Source: Paludibaculum fermentans
GTDB lineage: Bacteria; Acidobacteriota; Terriglobia; Bryobacterales; Bryobacteraceae
DNA: 64,000 nucleotides
Reading direction: 5' to 3'
Assembly (NCBI RefSeq): GCF_015277775.1
Contig: NZ_CP063849.1
Location: 2,666,001 to 2,730,000 of the forward strand
A program made the translations under genes and the position numbers. The notes below the pieces were generated by a model. That model had not been told where the DNA came from and ran no database searches. It worked only from the letters and a program-made list of their open reading frames with translations. Shown piece after piece: positions 45,696 to 54,485 of the stretch; position 1 is the first letter of the stretch; every line of letters starts with the position of its first letter.

Positions 45696-46024
45696 TGAAG
45701 CACGCCGGCACCCTGCAGGGATCGCTCGACCTGCTGGCCCTGAAGATCCTCTCGCGCCAGCCAAAATTGCATGGGTACGCCATCCTGACCGCCATCAAAG
45801 TCTGCTCCGGCGATGCCCTGAATGCCGAAGTGGGTTCGCTGTATCCGGCCCTGCACCGCATGGAAAAGGACGGCTGGATTCGCGCCGAATGGGCGGAACG
45901 GGAAGATGGTCGGCGGATGCGGTTCTATCAATTGACCCCTGCGGGTAGAAAACAACTGGCTGCCGAAGAGGCTCGCTGGCACTCGGTCAGCTCCGCCATC
46001 AATCGATTGTTGAGAGAGGCCTGA
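45695..46024 (+). CDS. PadR-family transcriptional regulator
   Basis: A 109-aa repressor: GSLDLLALKILSRQPKLHGY, AILTAI, LNAEVGSLYPALHRMEKDGW and RMRFYQLTPAGRKQLAAE. It is followed after one base by the ADOP permease at 46026, so the two are co-transcribed and probably translationally coupled. The ATG lies about 11 bases after the predicted -10 box, leaving almost no leader, consistent with leaderless translation. Confidence 0.93.
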   Translation: MKHAGTLQGSLDLLALKILSRQPKLHGYAILTAIKVCSGDALNAEVGSLYPALHRMEKDGWIRAEWAEREDGRRMRFYQLTPAGRKQLAAEEARWHSVSSAINRLLREA

Positions 46025-46025
46025 C

Positions 46026-48677
46026 ATGTCTTTGTGGCAGCGCGTGGAAAACGTATTTCGCCGCGAGCGGCTGATCCGCGAGATCGACGAGGAGTTCGAG
46101 TCGCACCTGGAAGCAGCAATGGCTGCGGGCGAAGATCCGCGGGAGGCCCGGCGCACCTTCGGGCCGCAACTGCGCCTGCGGGAGCAGAGCCACGACCAGC
46201 GTGTGGTCGCGTGGCTCGACGCACTGCGGGCGGATGTGGTCTTCGGCTGGCGCCAGTTGCTCAAACGCAAAATCGCCACCACCGCCGCAATCCTCTCGCT
46301 CGCCCTCGCCATCGGCGCCTGCACCTCCGTCTTCCGCCTCATCGACGCGCTCTTCCTGCGCCCACTCCCCGTCGCCCACGCCGAGCGTCTCTACGCGCTC
46401 GCCCGCCAGGGGCCCGATGACCTCGGAGTGCTCCGCATCTTCGACGGCTTCGCTCACCCCAACTTCACCCGCCTGCGCGCCGCCGCCAAAGGCCAGGCGG
46501 AACTCGTCGCGGCCTCCTTCATCCACCGCACCGACCTCACCTACGCCACCGGCAATGAAATGGAAAAGGGCTACGTGCAGTTCCTCTCCGGCACGGCGTT
46601 CCCCCTCTTCGGCCTTCAGCCCTCACTCGGCCGCCTCTTCACCGCGGAGGACGACGGCACGCCCGGCGCACATCCCTATGCCGTCCTCTCCTACAACTAC
46701 TGGTCCCGCCGCTTCGCCAACGATCCCGGCGTTCTCGGCCGCTCCGTCCACATCGGCGGCAAGGTATTCCAGATCATCGGCGTCGGCCCCGTCTCCTTCA
46801 CCGGCACCGAACCCGGCAACATCACCGACATCTTTCTCCCCGCCAGCATGAACCCCGACGTCGTGCGCGAGGACAACCGTTGGCTCCGCGCCCTCGCCAT
46901 CGTCCAACCCGGCGTCTCCCTCGAGCCGCTCCGCGCCAGGCTCGACGCCGTCAGCCTCCAGTTCGAAACGGAACGCGCCAAAGGCTTCGCCGGCATGTCG
47001 CCACACAACATCGAGATGTTCCTCCAGAGGAAGCTCCTCCTCCAGCCCGCTGCCGCCGGCATCTCCCGCCTGCAGGACGATTACCGCCGCCCCCTCGTCT
47101 GGCTCGGAGTCCTCGTCGCCCTCGTGCTCCTCATCGCCTGCTTCAACGTCGCCAACCTCATGACCGCCCAGGCCGCCTCGCGGGCCCGCGAAATGGCCCT
47201 CCGCGTCTCCATCGGAGCCGGCCGCGCACGCCTCGTCCAGTTGGTCCTCGTGGAGAACGCCATGCTCGCCCTCTTCGCCGCCGCGCTCGGAGCGCTCTTC
47301 TCCTCGTGGGCCGCCCCCTTCGTCGTCAGCCACATCAATCCGCCCGGCAATCCCGCGCGCCTCCTCCTGCCCGGAGACTGGCGCATCTTCGTCTTCGGCG
47401 CCCTCCTGACCCTCGTCGTCACCCTTCTCTTCGGACTCTCGCCCGCTCTCCGCGCCTCCGCCATCCAACCGGTCACCGCTCTCAGGGGCGGCGAGGAGCC
47501 GCACGCCCGGCAGCGCTCCATGTATGCGTTGATCGCCGCACAGGTCGCCTTCTGCTTCGTCGTCCTCTTCTTCGCCGGCCTCTTCGTCGCCACCTTCCGC
47601 CATCTCTCCAACCAGCCCCTCGGCTTCGACGCCGGCAACCTCCTGCTCCTCGAAACCTACACGCCGCACGGCCAGTCGCCGCAGGCCTGGTCCCAAATGG
47701 CGGAGACCCTCCGCACCGTGCCCGGAGTCACCGATGTCGCCATCGCCGGCTGGCCGCTCCTCTCCGGCGGTTGGGCCGGCTCCATCTCCGTCAACGCCGC
47801 CCCGCCCACCGACACCCTGGGCTGGTTTGTCACCATCTCCCCCGGCTGGCTCGGCGCCATGAGGATGCACCTCCTCGCCGGCCGCGACTTCCACGCCTCT
47901 GACTCCTTCCCGGGCCAGGCCATCGTGAACCAGACCTTCGTCAGGACCTTCTTCCACGGAGCCGACCCCATCGGCCGCACCTTCGAAAAGGTAAACCCGG
48001 CCGGCCGCCGTCAACTCTGCCAGGTGATCGGTGTCGTGCCCGACGCGGCCTACAGCAACCTCCACGACCCCATTCGCCCCGTCGCCTACGTACCCTTCCG
48101 CCAGCTCGACGAGAAGGGCGCCATCAACCCGCCGGAAGGCGGCACCTTCCTCCTCCGCACCGTCGGCCTCCCCCCGCTTTCGCTCTCGACCACGCTCCGC
48201 CGCCTCATCGCGCAAACCAACCCCGCTTACCGCGTCACCAACCTGCAAACCGAGCAGGAACTCGTCGACAACCAGGCCATCCGCGAACGTCTCCTAGCCC
48301 TGCTAGCCATGTTCTTCGCCACCATCGCGCTCCTGCTGGCCGCCATCGGCCTCTACGGAGTGCTGCACTACTCCGTCCTCCGCAGGGAACGCGAAATCGG
48401 CATCCGCCTCTCCCTCGGAGCGAGCCTAGGCAGCATCGCCCGCCTGGTCACCGCGCGGATCTCTAAATCAGTCTTCGCAGGAGCCGCCGCCGGCATCACC
48501 CTAGGCATGGCCTCAGTCCGCTATGTCCAAACGCTCCTCTTCGGAGTCAAAGCCACCGCCCCCGAAATGCTCCTAGCCCCGGCCCTGGTCCTGCTAATTG
48601 CGGCCCTACTGGCCGCGCTACCAGCCGTCCTCCGAGCCGCCCGCATCGACCCCACCACCATGCTCCGTGCCGAATAG
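46026..48677 (+). CDS. MacB/FtsX-type duplicated permease (ADOP family)
   Basis: An 883-aa inner-membrane permease. The N-terminal helical domain reads REIDEEFESHLEAAMAAGED then ARRTFGP. The first helix is AAILSLALAIGACTSVFRLI. FtsX blocks lie around 355-480 (ACFNVANLMTAQAASRAREM, then ALRVSIGAGRARLVQLVL) and at the C-terminus (EREIGIRLSLGASLGSIARL). The MacB-type periplasmic domains lie between. Compared with the 910-aa relative at 37625 the family layout is the same but the sequence is clearly diverged. No ATPase gene is adjacent. Third positions are almost entirely G or C, which produces a long meaningless antisense frame. Confidence 0.92.
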   Translation: MSLWQRVENVFRRERLIREIDEEFESHLEAAMAAGEDPREARRTFGPQLRLREQSHDQRVVAWLDALRADVVFGWRQLLKRKIATTAAILSLALAIGACTSVFRLIDALFLRPLPVAHAERLYALARQGPDDLGVLRIFDGFAHPNFTRLRAAAKGQAELVAASFIHRTDLTYATGNEMEKGYVQFLSGTAFPLFGLQPSLGRLFTAEDDGTPGAHPYAVLSYNYWSRRFANDPGVLGRSVHIGGKVFQIIGVGPVSFTGTEPGNITDIFLPASMNPDVVREDNRWLRALAIVQPGVSLEPLRARLDAVSLQFETERAKGFAGMSPHNIEMFLQRKLLLQPAAAGISRLQDDYRRPLVWLGVLVALVLLIACFNVANLMTAQAASRAREMALRVSIGAGRARLVQLVLVENAMLALFAAALGALFSSWAAPFVVSHINPPGNPARLLLPGDWRIFVFGALLTLVVTLLFGLSPALRASAIQPVTALRGGEEPHARQRSMYALIAAQVAFCFVVLFFAGLFVATFRHLSNQPLGFDAGNLLLLETYTPHGQSPQAWSQMAETLRTVPGVTDVAIAGWPLLSGGWAGSISVNAAPPTDTLGWFVTISPGWLGAMRMHLLAGRDFHASDSFPGQAIVNQTFVRTFFHGADPIGRTFEKVNPAGRRQLCQVIGVVPDAAYSNLHDPIRPVAYVPFRQLDEKGAINPPEGGTFLLRTVGLPPLSLSTTLRRLIAQTNPAYRVTNLQTEQELVDNQAIRERLLALLAMFFATIALLLAAIGLYGVLHYSVLRREREIGIRLSLGASLGSIARLVTARISKSVFAGAAAGITLGMASVRYVQTLLFGVKATAPEMLLAPALVLLIAALLAALPAVLRAARIDPTTMLRAE

Positions 48678-48807
48678 GGGCCGCCCTCTCCACGCACCGC
48701 AAGCACCTCGACCGGGTTCCCAACAAAACCTGGACGCAGTGTTCGGATCCCAGGTCATAGGTGCCTTGGAGACAAATCCGCAGCGGGGGAGGAGTTCCGG
48801 CCGCGAG

Positions 48808-50385
48808 TCACTCCGGAGGCAGGCGGATCTCCGCCATCTGCCTCACATTCGCAGTCACGACAATCTCCCGCGAGGAGAACTGCTCCAGATACTTCGCATC
48901 CAGGTAGGCATCGTTGTCGTTCTCCCGCAGGGCGAACAGACGATATTTCCCCGGGGCGATTGCCGTAATCTCGAACTGGCCTGTGCTGCCGGTGGTGGCG
49001 GTCTTCACCCAATCCCTCTTGGCCGGATTCACGGGAGCCAGCACCACGAACCCGGAGGTAGGCTTGCCGTCTCGATTCGACAACACTCCGCTCAAGACGC
49101 CGCCGTTGCGCCCCAGCACCACTCGGACCGGGCCATCTTCCGCACTGATCTGCGGCGGTATTTCCTCCAGTTCTGCCCCGCCCTGCAACACGCGGGTGAC
49201 ATAAGCCCCCTCCGGCGGTTGCACATGGAGTGTATATCGATACCCGGGCACGAGCAGTTGCATGTGCACGCGGCCCTCCGGGCTCACCCGCCCGCCAATC
49301 GTGCCAAAGAGCTGAAGTGCGTCCGAGGTCCCGGAGACTCGCGCAGAAGTAAGTGCCTTGGCCGGGGCGGTCTTCTCGTCCGCGCCTGCCTCGTACTCCA
49401 GTGCGCAGTCGAGGTCCTGGGCATCCACGAAGGGAACCCTCAGGTGCTCGATCGGTGTCGCCCCAACCGTGATCGGCAGAACGCTCCGGTTGTTCGCCTC
49501 AGTCGACACGATGAGGAGAAGGTAATTCCCCGGTGGAACATTCTGCAGGCGAAATGACTTGCCCACTTCGGCCTTTGTGCCCAGGAAAGGCTGCGCCGCA
49601 TTTTCCGGAATCATCAGCCCCACAAATATCGTGGAGCCTTCGGGCTGCTTTTGTGACGCTGTCACGACGCCGCTGACGCTCACGCCTTCCGCATCCTTCA
49701 GCGTGAGAGTCAACCCACTGGCTTCTTTCATCTTCCTGAGATCGATCCCGCCTTGCAGATTAGGGGCCGGCAGATCGGGGTAGAAGACCGGCAGCGAGGT
49801 GCGTCCGATCCCCTCGCGCCGGAACCCGAGAGTATAGGCATAGAGCAGGTAGGTAGCGGGCCGGAGGTTCTCCAGGCGAAATTCACCACGGTCATTCGTC
49901 ATCGCGAGAATCGAATCGCCGGGACGTAGAACGGCGCGGCCTGCCCGAAGGACCAGAACGTGGGCAATGACACCATCGGCAGGGTCGCCATTGCTCCAAC
50001 GGACCACGCCTTGAATGCTGCGTTTGGCACTCAGCACGATGTCGCCAAGATCCGTCTTCGGGGCCTCGGCGCTGAACGCAATCGCCTTGGATTCGGCAAT
50101 GGGAAAATAGCCGGCCTTGTCCACACTCATAACATACTGTCCGGGCTGGACATCCTTCGGAAACGAACACGCCCCGGACTCGCTGGTAAAAGCCACAATC
50201 TGGTCCCCGCCTTCGCGCGGCTGCAGCGTAATCCTGGCGCCGCTGACGCCGTTCGAGGCAATGTCGTCCAGCACCCGGCAGACAATCGCGACCTTGGGCT
50301 TCTCTTGCCCCTGTCCGCTGGGTGCCATCCACGCGGCCATCGCCGCGATCAAGCCAACACTGCGGTTGATCCGTATCCAGCTCAT
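48808..50385 (-). CDS. secreted carboxypeptidase-regulatory-like repeat protein
   Basis: A 525-aa protein from ATG 50385, with AGAGGA about eight bases upstream. Signal peptide SVGLIAAMAAWMAPSGQG (residues 9-26). At least four transthyretin-like or carboxypeptidase-regulatory repeats follow: GACSFPKDVQPGQYVMSVDK, RGEFRLENLRPATYLLYAYT, FRLQNVPPGNYLLLIV and GQFEITAIAPGKYRLFAL. Such proteins are non-catalytic surface or periplasmic proteins in Acidobacteria. The upstream region holds a relic leader element at 50589-50643. Confidence 0.82.
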   Translation of the reverse strand: MSWIRINRSVGLIAAMAAWMAPSGQGQEKPKVAIVCRVLDDIASNGVSGARITLQPREGGDQIVAFTSESGACSFPKDVQPGQYVMSVDKAGYFPIAESKAIAFSAEAPKTDLGDIVLSAKRSIQGVVRWSNGDPADGVIAHVLVLRAGRAVLRPGDSILAMTNDRGEFRLENLRPATYLLYAYTLGFRREGIGRTSLPVFYPDLPAPNLQGGIDLRKMKEASGLTLTLKDAEGVSVSGVVTASQKQPEGSTIFVGLMIPENAAQPFLGTKAEVGKSFRLQNVPPGNYLLLIVSTEANNRSVLPITVGATPIEHLRVPFVDAQDLDCALEYEAGADEKTAPAKALTSARVSGTSDALQLFGTIGGRVSPEGRVHMQLLVPGYRYTLHVQPPEGAYVTRVLQGGAELEEIPPQISAEDGPVRVVLGRNGGVLSGVLSNRDGKPTSGFVVLAPVNPAKRDWVKTATTGSTGQFEITAIAPGKYRLFALRENDNDAYLDAKYLEQFSSREIVVTANVRQMAEIRLPPE

Positions 50386-51213
50386 CCCAGTTCCTCTCCA
50401 CGGGCGCAGGTATCCGGCGCAGTCGAAGACGCATGGGATTACCCCACCCGTCGCCGGCCGCCATGGAAACTCTGCGATTTCTCCGAGTATATCTTCAATA
50501 TCTGCCATGAACACAAGAAAATCGGCCACATATGGGCAAACGTCCCGGACGCGTACCTTACCGGTGGATCCCGCAACAATCCATGACTACTCACCTCAAG
50601 CATTCTAAGAGGCTTCGACGCCCGAAACGGGGCGTGCGTTACGCTGTATGCCGGCTCGGTTTCCAGTTACTCGGCCAAAGACTCGCGTAATGCCAATGGC
50701 AGTTCGGGTGGAGTTTTGATGGCGAAATGCGTGCTTGAGCCGTCGTTCACCCCCTCGGATTGTGGGGTGAGATTCATCTTGCGCGGGACTTCAGTCCCGC
50801 TTCCCCGGAGTTACTGAAACTGTAATCCAGCGCCAACAGGACGTCCAATGGACCGTAACTCTGCGATCTCCCACAGAAGCGGCCATTCTGACAGGAACTG
50901 ATTCATCCGCGTCTCCTCCTAACGCAGCTGAAACCCAACTGCTTCCAAAGCCCTGCACGAATCCGCTCCAAGGAGTGGGCACGACTCCAGGTTTCAAGGG
51001 AAGCGATCCGTCTCCTGGACCGCGAGGATCACTACCGAGAACTGCAACCCCGGGGAGAATGGGTCTCCGGTCTCTCCAGTGCAGTATTGCGGTATCAGAA
51101 AATCGGCGGGTCAGATCAGGGCGTTCACTCTGCCTGCCTCCTCCGGCGGTTGGTGCCGTGCCAACACGGCCTGCGCTGAAAGGAGCATTTACAGAATCCT
51201 GGACGTCCTGACG
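50386..51213. other. long intergenic region between divergent genes
   Basis: No supported gene. It contains the second copy of the hairpin leader element (50589-50643) followed by ATG 50584 and an eight-codon frame, apparently a leader whose original gene has been lost. The rest shows nothing recognisable. Confidence 0.4.
50589..50643. repeat. upstream leader element with hairpin, copy 2
   Basis: Aligns without gaps to 45494-45548. The stem is ACGCCC (50618-50623) with GGGCGT (50630-50635). Read on the minus strand it ends GAGGTGA, six bases, ATG (50582-50584), but only eight codons follow before TAA. Confidence 0.55.
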
Positions 51214-51945
51214 ATGATCAACGAGATGTTAATGGTTCGCGGGGGATTCATCACTATGTTGTTCACCGCCGCGCCTCTCATACTCGGCCAGCAGCCGCCC
51301 CCGGTCTCCCGCTTGATCCAGCAGTTCGAAGGCGAGAAGGTCTTCTGGCGTCAGTTCGAAATCGCCAAAGCCATCGCGGAGAGGAACGACCCGAGTATTC
51401 TCCCCCGCCTCGAACCGTGGTTGACTCACAACGACCGGCACTTCCGGGGCAATGCCGCCTTTATCTTCGGCCGGCTCGGCGATCGCCGGGGATTTGACGT
51501 GATTGTCGCCATCCTCGGCGATCATTCCGAAACGCGCATTGTCGACACCATCTCTTCGAATGGGCGCCCGTTTGTGGAAGGGCAGATCCGTGAGGACCGC
51601 TACTATGCCGCTCACCTCCTGGGGGACCTGAAGGATCCGCGCGCCATCCCTATCCTGGTACCCCTCTTGGCGGAGACCGGCATCGACTACATCGTCCCCA
51701 GGTCCCTGGCACAAATCGGAGGGCGATCAGCCATTGCGCCGCTCATCGCAACACTCAGCGACCGCAGTCCCAGCATGCGCGTTCTGGCAATCAAAGCCCT
51801 GGCCGATCTCAAGGCGACGGAAGCATTGCCCCACCTGCGCCTGTTGCTCAATGACCAGCAGAGATGCGATTTCGACAAGTCGGAATCCGTTGCCGAAGCC
51901 GCGAAGGAGGCGATCACGGCAATACAACCCAAGACCGCTCGCTAG
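51214..51945 (+). CDS. exported HEAT-repeat protein
   Basis: A 243-aa protein. Several in-frame starts exist (51214, 51226, 51232); all lead into a hydrophobic segment, GGFITMLFTAAPLILGQ, which acts as a signal peptide. The mature part is made of PBS/HEAT-like helical repeats: NAAFIFGRLGDRRGFDVIVA, YYAAHLLGDLKDPRAIPILV, PRSLAQIGGRSAIAPLIATL and MRVLAIKALADLKATEALPH. HEAT arrays are protein-binding scaffolds with no catalysis. No conserved partner gene is adjacent. Confidence 0.75.
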   Translation: MINEMLMVRGGFITMLFTAAPLILGQQPPPVSRLIQQFEGEKVFWRQFEIAKAIAERNDPSILPRLEPWLTHNDRHFRGNAAFIFGRLGDRRGFDVIVAILGDHSETRIVDTISSNGRPFVEGQIREDRYYAAHLLGDLKDPRAIPILVPLLAETGIDYIVPRSLAQIGGRSAIAPLIATLSDRSPSMRVLAIKALADLKATEALPHLRLLLNDQQRCDFDKSESVAEAAKEAITAIQPKTAR

Positions 51946-52135
51946 CACCATCGCCTGCTCACCAGGCCCGCCGACGTCCAGTCCGCTGTGCGTCCATTCG
52001 CGTTGAAAGCATCTCTGCTCGCCTATGCTGAACTGCGAAGGAAACTGGTCCGCCCCCACCAACTGAGGCGATTGAATGGTCGGACGGCCGCGCGAGCGCC
52101 GCCTGCCTGGCCGTCCAGCTAACCGTGGAATCGAC

Positions 52136-53356
52136 CTACCGCCCCGTCTTCGGCCCACCACTGAACCAGATCCCATTCGGAGCATCCGAGCGCGCCGCCA
52201 CGATATCAGGCCACCCGTCCCCATCAAAATCCGCGAAGGCCAGCCCGTACACAGTCCCCTTCCCGTCATTCCACGGCACCTCCTGGAACCTGTGCCCCTG
52301 CCCGGTATTGAAATAGACCGAGCCCGGCATCTCGACATGGCCCACCACAATATCCGGGCGGCCATCCCGATTCAGATCCACAACCGCCAGCGCATAAGGC
52401 GGGCGCGGCGGACCCGGCAGCGGCTCCAACTCGCCAAACCGCCGCTGCCCCCGATTGAACAGCACAAAAGCCATGCGCTGCCGCTCCTCAATGATCGCCA
52501 GATCCAGGCGGCCGTCCCCATCCAAATCGCCCGCGGCGCCCATCCGGATCCACATAGCCGCCGGCCCCACTTTCGTCGACGTGGGGAAGTGGCCCTGCCC
52601 ATCGCCCCACAACACCAGGCTCTGGCCTCCATCGCGATGGGGGACAAACAGGTCCAGCGCGCCATCGCCATCGAAGTCGGCGGCCACGATCGACGTAGCC
52701 GACTCAGTGGGCAGCGCATCACACGCGGGAAAATGAGCTTTGCCGTCGTTGAGGCAGACGAAGCTCGGGACGGGCGTCTGCGGACCTTCGCCACGCTTGC
52801 CCGCGACAATGTCGGGATAATCGCCACGATTGGCGGCGACAATATCGGGATACCCGTCGCCGTTCAAGTCCGCCAGGGTCACATAGCGCGTACTCCACGT
52901 AGGACGGCCGAAGGTGCCGGCCTCGGCAAAATGCCCCTTGCCGTCATTCAGGTACACGAGCTTCCGGTCGGGCGAGTCGTTGCTGACAACGATATCCAGA
53001 CTCCCATCGTGGTTGAGATCCGCCAAAGCCGCGGAATACGTGCGATCCGGAGCGCTCCCCAGATTACTCCCGCGAAACCCGCCCTGCCCGTCATTCAACA
53101 GGACCCGGTTGAACAGCGGCCAGTGCCGCCCCTTCCCCAAAACAATGTCGAGCCGGCCATCCCCATTCAGGTCCCCCACATTCACACCGGCGGAAGTCTC
53201 GCCTTTCTCCTCCAACAGCACTACCCGGTCAAAGGACCGCAAGACCACCTGAGCAGCCCGCGCCACCTGGCCCTGAGTGCGGACCAACAGAACCAGTGCG
53301 ACCGAGCAAACAACAAGCAATAGCCAAAAACGCAGGGAGCCCAGAAGTACGCGCAT
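52136..53356 (-). CDS. FG-GAP/VCBS repeat protein
   Basis: A 406-aa protein from ATG 53356 with an N-terminal hydrophobic anchor or signal (FWLLLVVCSVALVLLV, residues 9-24). Seven calcium-binding-type D-x-[ND]-x-D-G-x-x-D repeats follow: DLNGDGRLDIV, DLNHDGSLDIV, DLNGDGYPDIV, DFDGDGALDLF, DLDGDGRLDLA, DLNRDGRPDIV and DFDGDGWPDIV. The repeats form a beta-propeller as in integrin alpha chains. Next to the third repeat the short phrase GDYPDIVA is repeated, a small internal duplication. It is probably surface-attached and non-enzymatic. Confidence 0.88.
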   Translation of the reverse strand: MRVLLGSLRFWLLLVVCSVALVLLVRTQGQVARAAQVVLRSFDRVVLLEEKGETSAGVNVGDLNGDGRLDIVLGKGRHWPLFNRVLLNDGQGGFRGSNLGSAPDRTYSAALADLNHDGSLDIVVSNDSPDRKLVYLNDGKGHFAEAGTFGRPTWSTRYVTLADLNGDGYPDIVAANRGDYPDIVAGKRGEGPQTPVPSFVCLNDGKAHFPACDALPTESATSIVAADFDGDGALDLFVPHRDGGQSLVLWGDGQGHFPTSTKVGPAAMWIRMGAAGDLDGDGRLDLAIIEERQRMAFVLFNRGQRRFGELEPLPGPPRPPYALAVVDLNRDGRPDIVVGHVEMPGSVYFNTGQGHRFQEVPWNDGKGTVYGLAFADFDGDGWPDIVAARSDAPNGIWFSGGPKTGR

Positions 53357-53801
53357 TTGTAATAGGCTACTCCAGGTGCTGGCCGGCAGGTTCACGCGGC
53401 GTTGAGGTGCCATACGGAGGCCTTCCTGAGGCACGAAATTGCCGACAGTCCCTCCTGAGGATTGTCACATCGCGACCTATGCCACAGAACGTTCTCTCAA
53501 GTGTCGATACTCGGCTCACTGGGTCTCCCTCCTCAACCTCAACTGCGGCCTTATGACCATCAACGCTTCCCCACATGCCGGTGTCCGCGGACTAATTTGC
53601 ACAGCACGCAGTGCTGGTACGTCATGTAACGGATTTGGCGTTGTAATACATCTTGGCTTTGCTCTCAGTCGCATAGGACGAATACAGTGCCTCTTCGCTG
53701 TGTACCTGTCGGGCTGCTGTCGGCCTGCTGTCGTGTTCAAATAAGGCGTCAGATGGCAGAATCGATACCGGATAGTGGATTCTAACCGGGAGATACTGAA
53801 C
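53357..53801. other. intergenic region upstream of the XRE regulator
   Basis: No supported gene on either strand. The composition is more AT-rich than its surroundings, as at the left edge of the accessory region. No clear promoter pair could be fixed. Confidence 0.3.
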
Positions 53802-54485
53802 ATGAGCATTGAGACGGCACACGGTCACACCCTCGATGGCCAGGAGCTGGCTGGCATCATCCGAACGTTCCGGGAGATGCGGCGGTGGTCCCAGGACACA
53901 CTCGCCGTCCTGAGTAAGCTAAGCATACGAACGGTACAGCGCGTGGAGTCCGGCGAGGTCTCCAGCCCCGAAACACGGCGGGCGCTTGCGATCGCCTTTG
54001 AACTGGAAGAGATCGACTTTTTCAACAAACCGTTGATCATGCCGAACCCCGAGAGGATGCGGGCAGAAGTCGAAAAGATCAAACGCGAGAACGTGACGAT
54101 GGAAGCCAGGATCGTCGGCTCCGGCCAGGAACTTGTACGCCTGTTTGAGAGCGTCCAGATGGACTCGTTTTCTTCCGCCGTCGAATTGCACGGTGTCGCG
54201 GCCGAGGCATTTGCGGGGCTCGTCGATTACCTTCGCGACTATCGCGATTGTGCGGATCTCATGAGCGAAACCCAGAAGCTCACGGTCTTCGATGAAGTGC
54301 AGGGATATATGGATGCACTCCGCAAGGCGGGGTTCTCGATAAGCCACGCGCGTCGCGACACCAGGCTGGTCGGCAGGGATTGGGCGGACAAGACTTCGTG
54401 GGAAGTGTCCATCGCTTACCTGGTGGTGTTCCCGAAGGGCAGCGAACCCAAGATAATCTGCGCCCCGAGGCAGGTCAGATTCTAG
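53802..54485 (+). CDS. XRE-type helix-turn-helix protein
   Basis: A 227-aa protein from ATG 53802, with GGGAG about ten bases upstream. Residues 15-70 hold a classic XRE helix-turn-helix: LAGIIRTFREMRRWSQDTLA, then LSKLSIRTVQRVESGEVSSP and ALAIAFELEE. The remaining ~150 residues are mostly helical with no known domain. They may sense a ligand or partner. It is convergent with the abortive-infection gene, and the two share a CTAG at their stop codons (54482-54485). A regulator at the edge of a defence-like unit is common. Confidence 0.8.
   Translation: MSIETAHGHTLDGQELAGIIRTFREMRRWSQDTLAVLSKLSIRTVQRVESGEVSSPETRRALAIAFELEEIDFFNKPLIMPNPERMRAEVEKIKRENVTMEARIVGSGQELVRLFESVQMDSFSSAVELHGVAAEAFAGLVDYLRDYRDCADLMSETQKLTVFDEVQGYMDALRKAGFSISHARRDTRLVGRDWADKTSWEVSIAYLVVFPKGSEPKIICAPRQVRF

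Noticed and set aside
46623-48248. 541-aa minus-strand frame opposite the second ADOP permease
   Set aside because: Glu/Gly/Asp-rich artefact of almost exclusive G/C third positions in the permease gene.
52076-53323. 415-aa plus-strand frame opposite the FG-GAP protein
   Set aside because: Its regular composition comes from the repeated D-G codons on the other strand.
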